From Tardiphaga sp. (GTDB lineage: Bacteria; Pseudomonadota; Alphaproteobacteria; Rhizobiales; Xanthobacteraceae), in contig JAQGJF010000400.1 of assembly GCA_028290765.1 (NCBI GenBank), forward strand, positions 1-24,437: DNA of 24,437 bases, read 5' to 3'. A program made the translations under genes and the position numbers. This document shows positions 15,279 to 24,091 of the stretch, piece after piece (the stretch's first letter is position 1; each line of letters begins with the position of its first letter). The notes beneath the pieces are model-generated. The model saw only the letters and a list, made by a program, of their open reading frames with translations. It was not told where the DNA came from and did not search any database.

Positions 15279-16274
15279 TTAGAGGCGGAATTCCTCGCCA
15301 AGGTAAAGACGCCGGACATCCGGGTTGTTGACGATCTCGTCCGGATTGCCCTCTGTCAAGATCTCCCCCGCGTAAACGATATAAGCGCGATCGGTCAGCC
15401 CCAGCGTTTCGCGCACATTGTGGTCGGTAATCAGCACGCCGATGCCGCGGTTGGTGAGATGGCGCACCAGATCCTGAATGTCGCCGACCGCGATCGGGTC
15501 GATGCCGGCGAACGGTTCGTCGAGCAGCATGTAATTGGGCCGCGTCGCCAGCGCGCGGGCGATCTCGACGCGCCGCCGCTCGCCGCCGGACAGTGCGATC
15601 GACGGCGTCTTGCGCAGCTTGGTGATGTTGAATTCCTGCAGCAGCGAGTCGAGTTCGTGCTCGCGCTTCTTCTTGCTGGGCTCGACCACTTCGAGCACGG
15701 CCCGGATGTTCTGCTCGACGGTGAGGCCGCGAAAGATCGAGGCTTCCTGCGGCAGATAGCCGATGCCGAGCCGGGCGCGCTGGTACATCGGCAGCTTGGT
15801 GACATCGTGGCCGTCGAGTTCGATGGTGCCGCGATCGGCCGGAATCAGCCCGGTAATCATGTAGAAAACCGTGGTCTTGCCGGCGCCGTTGGGACCGAGC
15901 AAACCCACCGCCTCGCCGCGGCGGACATAGATGCTGACGCCGCGAACGACATGGCGGGAGCCGAAACTCTTTTCCACGCTATGCACAGCCAGATAGCCCG
16001 CGCGGGTGGCGAGGCGCGGCGCCGCGACGCCATTGGTCTTGGCACGGGGCTTTGGTTTTTCCGGCGCGGGGGCGGCCTTTTTCGGGACCGGGACCTGCAC
16101 CTGCGGCACCTCGCGCGGCGTGTCCCGCAACAGCGGCGGCGCATCGCGGACCGGGCTGGTCAGCAGATCGCCGATGTTGTCGCCCAACGCCGTAATGTCG
16201 CTATGCGACCGAGCGAATCCCTGCGGACCGCGTTTGGGCGCGCGCCGACGGAACATGCCGAGGAAATCCACCAT
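15279..16274 (-). CDS. lptB: LPS export ABC transporter ATPase LptB, N-terminally extended
   Basis: A 331-residue ATPase that drives extraction of lipopolysaccharide from the inner membrane with LptFG. Walker A is GPNGAGKTT (127-135), the signature is [15 protein letters not shown] (228-242), Walker B ends [11 protein letters not shown] (250-260) and the switch His is H285 (TDHN). The ABC domain starts only near residue 93. Before it is about 90 residues of low-complexity, Pro/Lys/Arg-rich sequence absent from E. coli LptB (241 residues). ATG at 16274 is chosen on family length; a TTG at 16322 would add 16 residues but has no ribosome-binding site. It lies between lptA and rpoN. Confidence 0.94.
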   Translation of the reverse strand: MVDFLGMFRRRAPKRGPQGFARSHSDITALGDNIGDLLTSPVRDAPPLLRDTPREVPQVQVPVPKKAAPAPEKPKPRAKTNGVAAPRLATRAGYLAVHSVEKSFGSRHVVRGVSIYVRRGEAVGLLGPNGAGKTTVFYMITGLIPADRGTIELDGHDVTKLPMYQRARLGIGYLPQEASIFRGLTVEQNIRAVLEVVEPSKKKREHELDSLLQEFNITKLRKTPSIALSGGERRRVEIARALATRPNYMLLDEPFAGIDPIAVGDIQDLVRHLTNRGIGVLITDHNVRETLGLTDRAYIVYAGEILTEGNPDEIVNNPDVRRLYLGEEFRL

Positions 16275-16494
16275 TCGCGCGTCGTTCAGCCTCTTGCGGT
16301 CGTCCGTCGATCTTCCGCTCAAACGCCGCGGCGAGTTCGATTCGCCGCCTCAGCATGGATGAGTAGATGTCCCTTGCCCAGCGAAACGCCAGACGCTCCG
16401 GCGCCGATCGCGCCATCGATTGTCCGGCGGGTGTATCGCCTTGCCGCCAAGGTTTCAATCGCCATGGCGGCAGCGGTTTGGCAACTTATTGATG

Positions 16495-17202
16495 TTATTT
16501 GGATTTCGTGCCCGGGGCGGGGGCCGGTGCGGTTGGGCCGGGTATCAGCGGGCTACCGCCCTGCCCGGAAGACTGGAACAGGCCCTGGACCCGGCCAGAG
16601 TCCGATTCCACCCGCGACACGCCGGTCGTCATGTCCACCACGAGGCGGTCGCCGCGCAACACGTTCTTGCCCTGGGTCAGGACCACGCCGCCGAGCATGG
16701 TGACGAGATTGGTCTTGGTGTCGAACACGGCGGTCTCGCCGGTCACCACCTGATCCTTCTGGGTCACGATCACATTGCCTTTGGCTTCGAGCCGCCGGAT
16801 CGACGAACTGCCGCCGGGGCCGGGCGTCGCGGCCTTGATCGGTGCCTTGGCGGAAGCCGCCGGCGCCGGCGTGCCGGTCGCCGGCGTCGAGCCGGCGCTG
16901 TCATAGAACACCACGAGAATCTTCGACTTCATGGTGGTGTCGCCCTGCACCACCTTCACGTCACCGGTGAAGGTCGCTTCCTTTTTCTTGTCGCGCATCT
17001 CGAGCGACGCCGCTTCGATCTGGATCGGCTGGTCGCGATTTTGCGAAAAGCCCTGCATGGCGTTGGGCACGCCCTGCACCGTGCTTTGCGCGCCGGCCTC
17101 GCTGGCGACGATCAGCGCCATGGCCATCAAGGCGGCGCAAAGGCCCCGCGCGACGCGCCGATCAATCCAATGGTGTTGAATGTGCATCATCAAAAATTTC
17201 AT
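16495..17202 (-). CDS. lptA: LPS transport periplasmic protein LptA
   Basis: A 235-residue OstA/LptA protein forming the periplasmic bridge for lipopolysaccharide between LptC and LptD. The signal peptide runs to about residue 38 (MAMALIVASEAGAQ). The beta-jellyroll starts PIQIEAASLEMRDKKKEATFTGDVKVVQGDTTMKS and resumes at RRLEAKGNVIVTQKDQVVTGETAVFD. An Ala/Pro/Gly-rich stretch of about 30 residues (103-132) is inserted between these halves, and a Pro-rich tail follows. The start overlaps the lptC stop (ATGA). A 220-bp gap without a clear gene separates it from lptB. Confidence 0.93.
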   Translation of the reverse strand: MKFLMMHIQHHWIDRRVARGLCAALMAMALIVASEAGAQSTVQGVPNAMQGFSQNRDQPIQIEAASLEMRDKKKEATFTGDVKVVQGDTTMKSKILVVFYDSAGSTPATGTPAPAASAKAPIKAATPGPGGSSSIRRLEAKGNVIVTQKDQVVTGETAVFDTKTNLVTMLGGVVLTQGKNVLRGDRLVVDMTTGVSRVESDSGRVQGLFQSSGQGGSPLIPGPTAPAPAPGTKSK

Positions 17203-17954
17203 TTCGCGCTGGCGGCGCGCTTACCTGAGGTGGAACGCGCCTTGGTGGGCTGAGCGGGAGGATCGGGCGGCGGAGCAGGATCGGCGGCGGGCGGCGTCGA
17301 CGGATCGGGATGATCCATGATCAGGTTCATCACGACGTTGCCTTCGAAATAAGCCACGGCGCCATGGTCGAGAATTCGCAACCGGTCTGACCGAAGCGTG
17401 CCGTTCAAGAGCTTGACGTCGACCGGTTCGTCCGACGTCACGGTATTGTTGGCGATATCGACCAGCGCATGCGTCATCCGCGCTTCGTAACCTGTCGAGG
17501 ACTGCAGGAAGATATCCTTGTGCAGGTCGAGCAATTGCGACTTGGTGTCGAACAGTCCGGTGCGGGCGTCCATCACCACCGTGGTCTGGTCTTCCATCAG
17601 CATCTTGGCGCGCAGGGTGTTGAGTTCGACATGATCGGGGTCGGTGACGTCCTGGGTCGCTGTCTTGGCCCACATCTCATACGGCCGCTTGTCCGGCGAG
17701 AAGCCGGACAGATGCGGCGACTCCATCGTGATCTTGGTGCCGGACACCACGAGATTGCCGACGTCGAGCGGCAGCTTGGAAGCCAGGATGCGGAACGGGT
17801 TGAAGATCGAAATCGCGACGATCGCGCTCATCGACAGGATCACCGCCGCCGGGACCGCGACCCGCAAGATCCGCACCAGCCGGCTGTGGCGCGCGGCGAT
17901 GGCAAAGCGCGCGTCCATTCCGGCTTGATAGGCTGGGTTTTGAACCGAATTCAC
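17199..17954 (-). CDS. lptC: LPS export system protein LptC
   Basis: A 251-residue bitopic inner-membrane protein that hands lipopolysaccharide from LptB2FG to LptA. One transmembrane helix lies at about 27-50 (ILRVAVPAAVILSMSAIVAISIF). The periplasmic jellyroll follows with LPLDVGNLVVSGTKITMESPHLSGF and ALVDIANNTVTSDEPVDVKLLNGTLRSDRL. A Pro/Ala-rich tail (about 213-251) follows. GTG at 17954 is preceded by GGAG 5 bases upstream. It is coupled to lptA by a 4-base overlap and is first of the lptC-lptA-lptB-rpoN-hpf series. Confidence 0.92.
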   Translation of the reverse strand: MNSVQNPAYQAGMDARFAIAARHSRLVRILRVAVPAAVILSMSAIVAISIFNPFRILASKLPLDVGNLVVSGTKITMESPHLSGFSPDKRPYEMWAKTATQDVTDPDHVELNTLRAKMLMEDQTTVVMDARTGLFDTKSQLLDLHKDIFLQSSTGYEARMTHALVDIANNTVTSDEPVDVKLLNGTLRSDRLRILDHGAVAYFEGNVVMNLIMDHPDPSTPPAADPAPPPDPPAQPTKARSTSGKRAASAK

Positions 17955-18113
17955 CGCTGCTCCGAAGCGCCCAAATCTTGTCCAATAGGGTTTTGCCCGC
18001 CCAGTCTACACTGGACCGCGCTGCGGCGCAGCCCAGCCACCCAGAATGAGCAGTGTGACCGAAACGGGGCAGCGGCCCGAAACGGGCTTCAACGCGTCAA
18101 CCTGTCGCCGCCG

Positions 18114-18728
18114 TCAGGAATGGGCAAAAATATCTTCGTTTTCCCAGCCGGACAGGTCGAGCCGCGCCCGCGTCGGGAGAAATTGGAAACAGGCCTGCGC
18201 CAGCTCGGTACGCCCTTCCCGCGCCAGCATCGCATCGAGCCGCTCGCGCAGGCCATGCAGATGCAGCACGTCGGAGGCCGCATAGGCCAATTGCGCGTCG
18301 CTCAGGGACTGCGAGCCCCAGTCGCTGGATTGCTGCTGCTTCGACAGATCGACGTTGAGCACCTCCCGCACCAGGTCTTTCAGGCCGTGGCGATCGGTAT
18401 AGGTGCGGCACAGCCGCGACGCGATCTTGGTGCAGTAGACCGGCTGCGCCATCACGCCCAGGGCGTTGTAAAGCGCGGCAATATCGAACCGGGCGAAGTG
18501 AAAGATTTTTGTGACGCCAGCGTCACCCAGCAGCTTTTTCAGGTTGGGTGCGTCGGTATGGCCTTGCGGAATCTGCACCACGTCGGCCGAGCCGTCGCCG
18601 TTCGACAGCTGCACCACGCAGAGCCGGTCGCGATGCGGATTGAGCCCCATGGTCTCGGTATCGATCGCCACCGAATCGGTATAGCGGGAAAGATCCGGCA
18701 AATCGCCGCGGTGCAGGCGGATGGTCAT
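18114..18728 (-). CDS. rnd: RNase D-like 3'-5' exonuclease (DEDDy), short form
   Basis: A 204-residue exonuclease of the DnaQ-like DEDDy superfamily. Exo I is AIDTETMGL (D23, E25), Exo II is FHFARFDIAAL (D82) and Exo III is YAASD (Y149, D153). It is the catalytic domain only; the HRDC domains of classical RNase D (about 375 residues) are absent, as in the short rhizobial forms. A role in 3' trimming of tRNA or other stable RNA is likely but not provable here. It is upstream of lptC by 159 bp and in the same direction. Confidence 0.9.
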   Translation of the reverse strand: MTIRLHRGDLPDLSRYTDSVAIDTETMGLNPHRDRLCVVQLSNGDGSADVVQIPQGHTDAPNLKKLLGDAGVTKIFHFARFDIAALYNALGVMAQPVYCTKIASRLCRTYTDRHGLKDLVREVLNVDLSKQQQSSDWGSQSLSDAQLAYAASDVLHLHGLRERLDAMLAREGRTELAQACFQFLPTRARLDLSGWENEDIFAHS

Positions 18729-18939
18729 GGGCGGGCGTACCTCGGAATCATCGAATCGGTACCTTCCAAACTAGCTATGAAAGGGCCAACAAACGAGAGG
18801 GCATGCGCCCGCCATCGATCCGCAACCGGCAATCTGGCGGCTGGCCACAAAATTACATTAAATCAATAGCTTACTGGCACAGCGCAGTACATCGGTCGCT
18901 GGAGCAGGCAGCGGCTATTCTTCGAGACCAGATAGCGCC

Positions 18940-20472
18940 TCACCCTTCCCAGCCGGCATTGACATGCGGGACCGACCATTCGGCGACGGCCATCGGTTCG
19001 AGCACAGGCGGACCGAGGAACAGAGCCGACAGACAATACAGCCCCGCATGTGTCGACACCCAGATCAGATTCCGATCCCACTCGATGAAGACCGCTTCCG
19101 TCGTGCCACGTCGCCAGCTCATATAATTATCGATCTCGCCATCACGCGGGGGAACGAAGTAGGCCACCTCCTTCGGCTCGGTCGGGTCCGAAATATCGAA
19201 CAGACGAATGCCTGCATTGAGATACGACAACGCGACCACATCCGGGCGCGCTTTTCCGGGCGCGATCCAGTGCTGCATCACGCGGGAGCTGAATCGGCCC
19301 CGAGCCAGCGCGAAGTCTTTGTACGGCGCCTTCGGATCCGGCATCGGCCGGGGAAACAGGCCGATGATGCGAGGATGAGCCGGGTCCTTCACGTCGATGA
19401 CGTAGCTGGTGTGGAAGGGCTCGCGACAATCCGATTCAAGCGCTTCGGGAATGCCGATGACGAGATTCTGAAGTCGCGGATAGCGCACGGGATCCGCATT
19501 TACAGGGACGACATGGTGATAAGGGATGGCGCCCATGGCCTCGAGCGGATGAGCCACTTTGCCATAGACCTTCGGATTGTGAATGTCGGACAGGTCGTGA
19601 ACGTACATTCCAAAATGCCCCCAGCCGCCATATCCGACCGTGCCGCCGTCTTCGACACGGACCGGAACGATGCATGGCGTACGGTTGCCGGTCCATGAGC
19701 ATTGATCGTCGGCAAGTGGATAGGTTGTCCGATAGAATTCCTCCTCGTCGAGCCTCTGGCCAGGAACCCACCATTTGGACACTTCCTTGATCTTGGCGGG
19801 ATCCGTCATGTCGACGATCATCAAACCGTTGCTGTAGACGCGTTCGGTGCTTTCCATGCGCAGTTGATCATCCCAGCCACAGGCGAGGTACGCATACTGC
19901 CCGCCATCATAGAACGGCAAATGAACGCCGTGTCCGGTCCTGCCTGTCTCGAATTCGTTGAGCAGCTCGACCTTGTCGGGATTGGTTACGTCGTAGGTTT
20001 TAATCCCGCGGAATCCAGCATCCTCAATCGATTTTCTGGCATAGTCCGGATGATACTTGCCGCGCGGATACTGCGGTGTGCCCGGCGTCAAAGGCATCTG
20101 ATGCGCAACCACGGCGATCCACTTTTTCAGCCGGCTGTTGTAGATGCAGCTTGAGAATACCCCGAAGCTATTGTTGGCGATCACCGTCGCCTTCCTGGGC
20201 TCGGTAATGTCGATCCAGCCCCCCTTGAAAGCGATGAGGCGACGTTTGCCCTTCGCCCACAGGCACGAATGTTCATCGCCGAAGATCGCTATATCCACCG
20301 CGGGAAAGTGGGCGATGACCTCCATGTTGGAAATGTACTGATTGCGGTCGAGATAATTCAAAGCGCCCGCCGGCAACCGAAACGGCACCGTTCCGCCGCC
20401 CGGCATGACGCCGACCTTCGCAATATCGGCGATCGAGTCGGGAGCGGGCGGATGATCATCGTTGTGCGCCAT
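18940..20472 (-). CDS. LVIVD-repeat beta-propeller protein
   Basis: A 510-residue protein with repeated LVIVD-type blades: GLMIVDMTDPAKIKEVSKW, GMYVHDLSDIHNPKVYGKV, TSYVIDVKDPAHPRIIGLF and GIRLFDISDPTEPKEVAYF. These predict a beta-propeller. Several His and Asp residues at blade edges (GDEHSC, VVAHQMP, GHGVHLPF, PYHHVVPV, VMQHW) could bind a metal, as in related selenium-binding and hydrolase-like propellers, but I cannot name a function. No signal peptide or membrane segment is seen, so it is probably cytoplasmic. ATG at 20472 has GGGAG 7 bases upstream; an ATG at 20499 lacks one. It stands alone between rnd and tRNA-Leu and looks accessory. Confidence 0.85.
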   Translation of the reverse strand: MAHNDDHPPAPDSIADIAKVGVMPGGGTVPFRLPAGALNYLDRNQYISNMEVIAHFPAVDIAIFGDEHSCLWAKGKRRLIAFKGGWIDITEPRKATVIANNSFGVFSSCIYNSRLKKWIAVVAHQMPLTPGTPQYPRGKYHPDYARKSIEDAGFRGIKTYDVTNPDKVELLNEFETGRTGHGVHLPFYDGGQYAYLACGWDDQLRMESTERVYSNGLMIVDMTDPAKIKEVSKWWVPGQRLDEEEFYRTTYPLADDQCSWTGNRTPCIVPVRVEDGGTVGYGGWGHFGMYVHDLSDIHNPKVYGKVAHPLEAMGAIPYHHVVPVNADPVRYPRLQNLVIGIPEALESDCREPFHTSYVIDVKDPAHPRIIGLFPRPMPDPKAPYKDFALARGRFSSRVMQHWIAPGKARPDVVALSYLNAGIRLFDISDPTEPKEVAYFVPPRDGEIDNYMSWRRGTTEAVFIEWDRNLIWVSTHAGLYCLSALFLGPPVLEPMAVAEWSVPHVNAGWEG

Positions 20473-21049
20473 TGTCGATCTCCCTTTACTGCCGATCATC
20501 GATTATCGGCGTTCATTGCGGACCGCACTGTCCCTTGGCCAGTTCCTGCGGCTGCCGCGGTTCCTCCGCCATGTCATCGACGGGAAGTCGCGCGCTAACG
20601 TCCACCAGATCTCCGGCCGGAAATGGAATGATGACTTTGATTGGCCGCGTGGGTCGAGTTTGCGCGAAGACGCTATCGCGTGAAGCGGCGAGAACCCACG
20701 CATGCCAAGTTGCGAAAAGCTACCCTGCAAGCACCATGACAACAGGCGTGCGGCGGGCCTCGCAAGTTTGCTCACTTGGCCTCATCCCTCAGCCGAGGCG
20801 GCCGCATGCTTCACGTTGGCGACCGCAGGATCTCTTGTGCCGGGGATGCGGAATTCTTCGCGCCTGCCAGCAAGCCTGGTCAGCTCGTCGGGTACACGCT
20901 TGCATCGCCAACGGACTCGCGGTTTTTCGGATGCTTCCCGGGACGCGACATGGCAAGCGCATCTGTCACCCGCATGTATCAAACGGGTAGCCTCAGGCTA
21001 TTGATTCTGCTGATTTGCTCTGGATAACAGAGACTTATGAGCACAGTGC
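20473..21049. other. 577-bp stretch without a recognisable gene
   Basis: Only short open frames are present (up to 90 codons on the minus strand, 172 on the plus). None has a recognisable domain, a convincing ribosome-binding site or the codon habit of the neighbours. It holds the ohr-like nothing of note: no long palindrome, terminator or known repeat was seen. It lies between the LVIVD gene start and the 3' end of tRNA-Leu, so it must hold the LVIVD promoter, which I could not place. Confidence 0.5.
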
Positions 21050-21136
<87 letters not shown>

Positions 21137-21333
21137 ACGGGGCGCTTAGTACGGACCGGCATTGCCGTTGTCAAATTGTTGAAGTCCCGCCCAAATACGC
21201 TGTACAGCGAGCAGGCGATGGCGTATCGCGAAATGGCTGAAATGCCCGCGTTGCAGCGCACTTGACCGGTCCGGGACCGGCCCCAAAGCTCAACAAGCGG
21301 CTCGAAAAGCGCCGGGCGAACAGGGAAGCGAAG

Positions 21334-22299
21334 ATGGCCTCGAATATCGACACCCTCGTCACGGTTTTCGGCGGATCGGGCTTCCTCGGGCGGCACGTGG
21401 TCCGGGCCCTGGCCAAGCGCGATTACCGGATCCGGGTCGCGGTGCGGCGGCCGGAACTGGCCGGGCATCTGCAACCGCTCGGCAGGGTCGGCCAGATCCA
21501 CGCGGTGCAGGCCAATCTGCGTTATCCGGCCTCGATCGCGGCCGCGATGCGCGATTCCCATGCCGCCATCAATTTGTGCGGAATCCTCAGTGAGAGCGGC
21601 GCGCAGACGTTCGATGCCGTGCAGGCCCAGGGTGCCGGAGCCGTCGCTAAAGCCGCTGCGGCGGTCGGCGGGCGCATGGTGCATGTCTCGGCGATCGGCG
21701 CCGATGAGAATTCGCCGTCACGCTATGCCCGCAGCAAGGCCGCCGGCGAAAAGGCCGTGCTGGGCGTCATTCCGGAGGCGACGATTTTCCGCCCCTCGCT
21801 GGTATTCGGCCCCGAGGATTCGTTCACCAACCGCTTCGCCGCGCTGGCGCGGATCTCGCCGGTGGTGCCGCTGATCGGCGGCGATACAAAAATGCAGCCG
21901 GTCTATGTCGGCGATGTCGCGACCGCGGTCGCCGACGCCGTCGAAGGCAAGACCCTGGCTGGTTAGACATACGAACTCGGCGGCCCGGAAGTGCTGACAA
22001 TGCGCGAGATCATCGAGATCATTCTGGCGACCATCGAACGCCAGCGCATCCTGGCGCCGGTACCGTTCGGCATCGCCAAACTGCAGGCGTTATTGCTGCA
22101 GTTCGCGCCGGGGGCCTTGAAACTGACGCCGGACCAGGTCGCGCTGCTGCACATCGACAATGTGGTGTCCGACGCGGCCAAGGCGGCCGGACTGACGCTG
22201 GAAGGCCTCGGGATCGCCTCTGATTCGCTGGAAGCGATCGTGCCGCAATATCTCTGGCGTTTTCGCAAGACCGGCCAGTTCCAGCACAAGGGCGCGTAG
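21334..22299 (+). pseudogene. Complex I NDUFA9-type NAD(P)-binding SDR, interrupted by an amber codon
   Basis: An atypical short-chain dehydrogenase related to the mitochondrial complex I accessory subunit NDUFA9. The Rossmann motif is VFGGSGFLGRHVVRAL near the N-terminus, with NLCGIL and VHVSAIGADENSPSRYARSKAAGE further on. Codon 211 (21964-21966) is TAG, within LAG-stop-TYELGGPEVLTMREI. The same frame then continues without a gap to 22299 with normal family sequence. The family reads GKTYELGGPEVLT here, so a single AAG-to-TAG change explains the break. It may be a true nonsense mutation, a sequencing error or amber read-through. ATG at 21334 is preferred (GGGAAG just upstream). It converges on uppP. 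Confidence 0.85.
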
Positions 22300-22327
22300 G
22301 CCGGGCCGGGACGACTCGTCGGGCAGC

Positions 22328-23134
22328 TTATTTCCCCAACGCCAGCGCGATCAGGCCGAGGGTGCCGACGATGACGCGCCACCACGCAAAAAACGTGAAC
22401 CCGTGGCGGGTGACGTAGTTCAGGAATGTCTTGACCACGATGATCGCGGTAACGAACGACACCACGAATCCGATCGCGATAATGCCGAGGTGATCGACCG
22501 TCATCTCGCCGCGGTTCTTGTAGAAATCATAGGCGAACGCACCGATCATGGTCGGGATCGCCAGGAAGAACGAGAACTCGGCCGCCGCGCGCTTGTCCGC
22601 ACCCAATAGCATTGCCGCCACGATGCTGGCGCCGGAGCGCGACACGCCCGGAACCATCGCCAGGCACTGCGCGATACCGATCCACAGATACATCAGCAGG
22701 GGAAACCGGGTGGCATCGTGCTCGCGCGGCTTGAAATCGATTTGATCGACCCATAGCAGGATCGCGCCGCCGACAATCAGCGAGAAGCACACCACCCACG
22801 GATTGAAGAGGAGTTCCTTGATATATTTCCCGGCAATCAGGCCGATGATCACCGCGGGCAGAAACGCCACCAGCACGCCGATGACGAAGCGCCGATCGTC
22901 GGGATTGGAGAACATGCCGAGCGCGACCCGCCATAATTTGGCGAAATAGAGCACGACGATCGCGAGAATCGCGCCGAGCTGAATCAGCACGACAAAACTC
23001 TGCCAGAAACTGCCTTCGCCGAGACCGAAGAAGCGTTGCGCCAGCAGCAAATGGCCTGTCGAGGAGACCGGCAGGAATTCCGTGATCCCCTCGATGATGC
23101 CGAGAATTACCGCCCGCACTGCATCTGACATCAT
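22328..23134 (-). CDS. uppP: Undecaprenyl-diphosphatase UppP (BacA)
   Basis: A 268-residue integral membrane phosphatase that turns undecaprenyl diphosphate into the monophosphate carrier for peptidoglycan and lipopolysaccharide synthesis; it also underlies intrinsic bacitracin tolerance. The catalytic block IIEGITEFLPVSSTGHLLL (13-31) holds the conserved Glu pair (E15, E19), Ser and H28. The second block PGVSRSGAS (about 161-169) carries the essential Arg. About eight hydrophobic helices are visible and the length is normal. There are two adjacent ATG codons (23134 and 23131). A tandem 14-bp repeat starts at the first ATG. Confidence 0.96.
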   Translation of the reverse strand: MMSDAVRAVILGIIEGITEFLPVSSTGHLLLAQRFFGLGEGSFWQSFVVLIQLGAILAIVVLYFAKLWRVALGMFSNPDDRRFVIGVLVAFLPAVIIGLIAGKYIKELLFNPWVVCFSLIVGGAILLWVDQIDFKPREHDATRFPLLMYLWIGIAQCLAMVPGVSRSGASIVAAMLLGADKRAAAEFSFFLAIPTMIGAFAYDFYKNRGEMTVDHLGIIAIGFVVSFVTAIIVVKTFLNYVTRHGFTFFAWWRVIVGTLGLIALALGK

Positions 23135-23160
23135 GATCTGTCCGTTATGATCTGTCCGTT
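23133..23160. repeat. Tandem 14-bp duplication at the uppP start
   Basis: ATGATCTGTCCGTT occurs twice without a gap (23133-23146 and 23147-23160). It covers the bases immediately upstream of the uppP start codon, where the ribosome-binding site should be. Confidence 0.7.
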
Positions 23161-23263
23161 CAACCCAAAAAAGCCGGTTTCTTCTCGCTCATTCGCCTCC
23201 CAGCCGCAATGTCAAAAACGTACAAAACGACGTGTCTGAACCGCTCCCCGCGTTGGGGCCGAA

Positions 23264-23312
23264 GGACATCCTTTTCAGGGAAAACCGGGTTTCCACTTTG
23301 CCGTATCATGCT
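23264..23312. repeat. Degenerate copy of the AGCATGATC dispersed palindrome
   Basis: GGACATCCTTTT, GGAAAACCGGGTTTCCACTTT and CCGTATCATGCT follow the order of the better-kept element at 5671-5717 (ATGATCTT, CCGAAAACCGGTACCCACTTTT, CGGGATCATGCT). Both are followed by a TAG. It lies in the divergent uppP-GST gap. Confidence 0.55.
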
Positions 23313-23398
23313 TTAGTTTGGCCCCCATCGGCGGCCTGATTTGGCATGGCCCGGAAATGAGACGTTTTCTTAACGATCGAAAAACTATCAAGGCCCTC

Positions 23399-24091
23399 AT
23401 GTTCACGCTGTACCATCATCCGTTCTGCCCGCATTCGCGATTCATCCGCCTCGCGGTCGGCGAACACGGCCTCGATCTGCGGCTGGTGGAAGAACGCGCC
23501 TGGGAGCGGCGGGAGGCGTTTCTCGCCTTGAACCCGGCGGGGACCACGCCGGTTCTGATTACCGAAGGCCTGCCGGCAATCCCCGGGGTCGCCGTCATCA
23601 GCGAATATCTCGACGAGGTCCATGGCGCCGATATCGGCGAACGCCGGCTGATGCCGGCCTCGATCGCGGGCCGGATCGAGGTGCGCCGCCTGATGGCCTG
23701 GTTCAACGAGAAGTTTTTCGAGGAAGCCAGCGGGCCATTGGTCAATGAGCGCATCTACAAGCGCTTCATGGCCGAGAGCAATGGCGGCGGCGCTCCCGCG
23801 ATGGATGTGATTCGCGCGGCCACCGCCAATGTGCGCTATCATCTGGCCTATATCGGCTGGCTGGCGCGGACCCGGAACTTCCTCGCCGGCGACCGGCTCA
23901 CTTACGCGGATCTGGTCGCGGCGGCGCATCTGTCGGCGATCGATTATCTGGGCGACGTGCCATGGAGCGAGGACGACGCGGCAAAGGCGTGGTACGCGCG
24001 GATCAAATCCCGCCCGTCGTTCCGCCCGCTGCTGAGCGAATGGCTGGCGGGCGTGCCGGCGTCGCGGACCTATGTGGATCTCGACTTCTGA
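23399..24091 (+). CDS. Glutathione S-transferase family protein
   Basis: A 230-residue cytosolic GST-like protein. The thioredoxin-fold domain starts MFTLYHHPFCPHSRFIRLAVGE, with a CPHS motif (C10-S13) that recalls glutaredoxin or Omega/Beta-class GSTs using Cys. The conserved cis-Pro stretch is NPAGTTPVLI, followed by ISEYLDE, which binds the glutathione Glu. The all-helical C-terminal domain ends with FLAGDRLTYADLVAAAHLS, the usual N-capping box. The substrate is unknown. ATG at 23399 is chosen because the fold begins there, with AGG 5 bases upstream. Its stop overlaps the probable start of queG. Confidence 0.92.
   Translation: MFTLYHHPFCPHSRFIRLAVGEHGLDLRLVEERAWERREAFLALNPAGTTPVLITEGLPAIPGVAVISEYLDEVHGADIGERRLMPASIAGRIEVRRLMAWFNEKFFEEASGPLVNERIYKRFMAESNGGGAPAMDVIRAATANVRYHLAYIGWLARTRNFLAGDRLTYADLVAAAHLSAIDYLGDVPWSEDDAAKAWYARIKSRPSFRPLLSEWLAGVPASRTYVDLDF

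Noticed and set aside
16201..16458. 85-codon minus-strand frame between lptA and lptB
   Set aside because: Begins with TTG, overlaps the lptB start and shows no conserved motif.
15258..16703. 481-codon open frame on the plus strand opposite lptB
   Set aside because: Antisense shadow of lptB; its His/Arg/Asp-rich composition is typical of high-GC reverse frames.
18872..18890. TGGCAC motif considered as a sigma-54 promoter
   Set aside because: There is no GC-type -12 element (TTGCA/T) at the required spacing.
20503..21027. Several short open frames between the LVIVD gene and tRNA-Leu
   Set aside because: No family resemblance, weak or absent ribosome-binding sites, and codon use unlike neighbouring genes; I could not support any as real.
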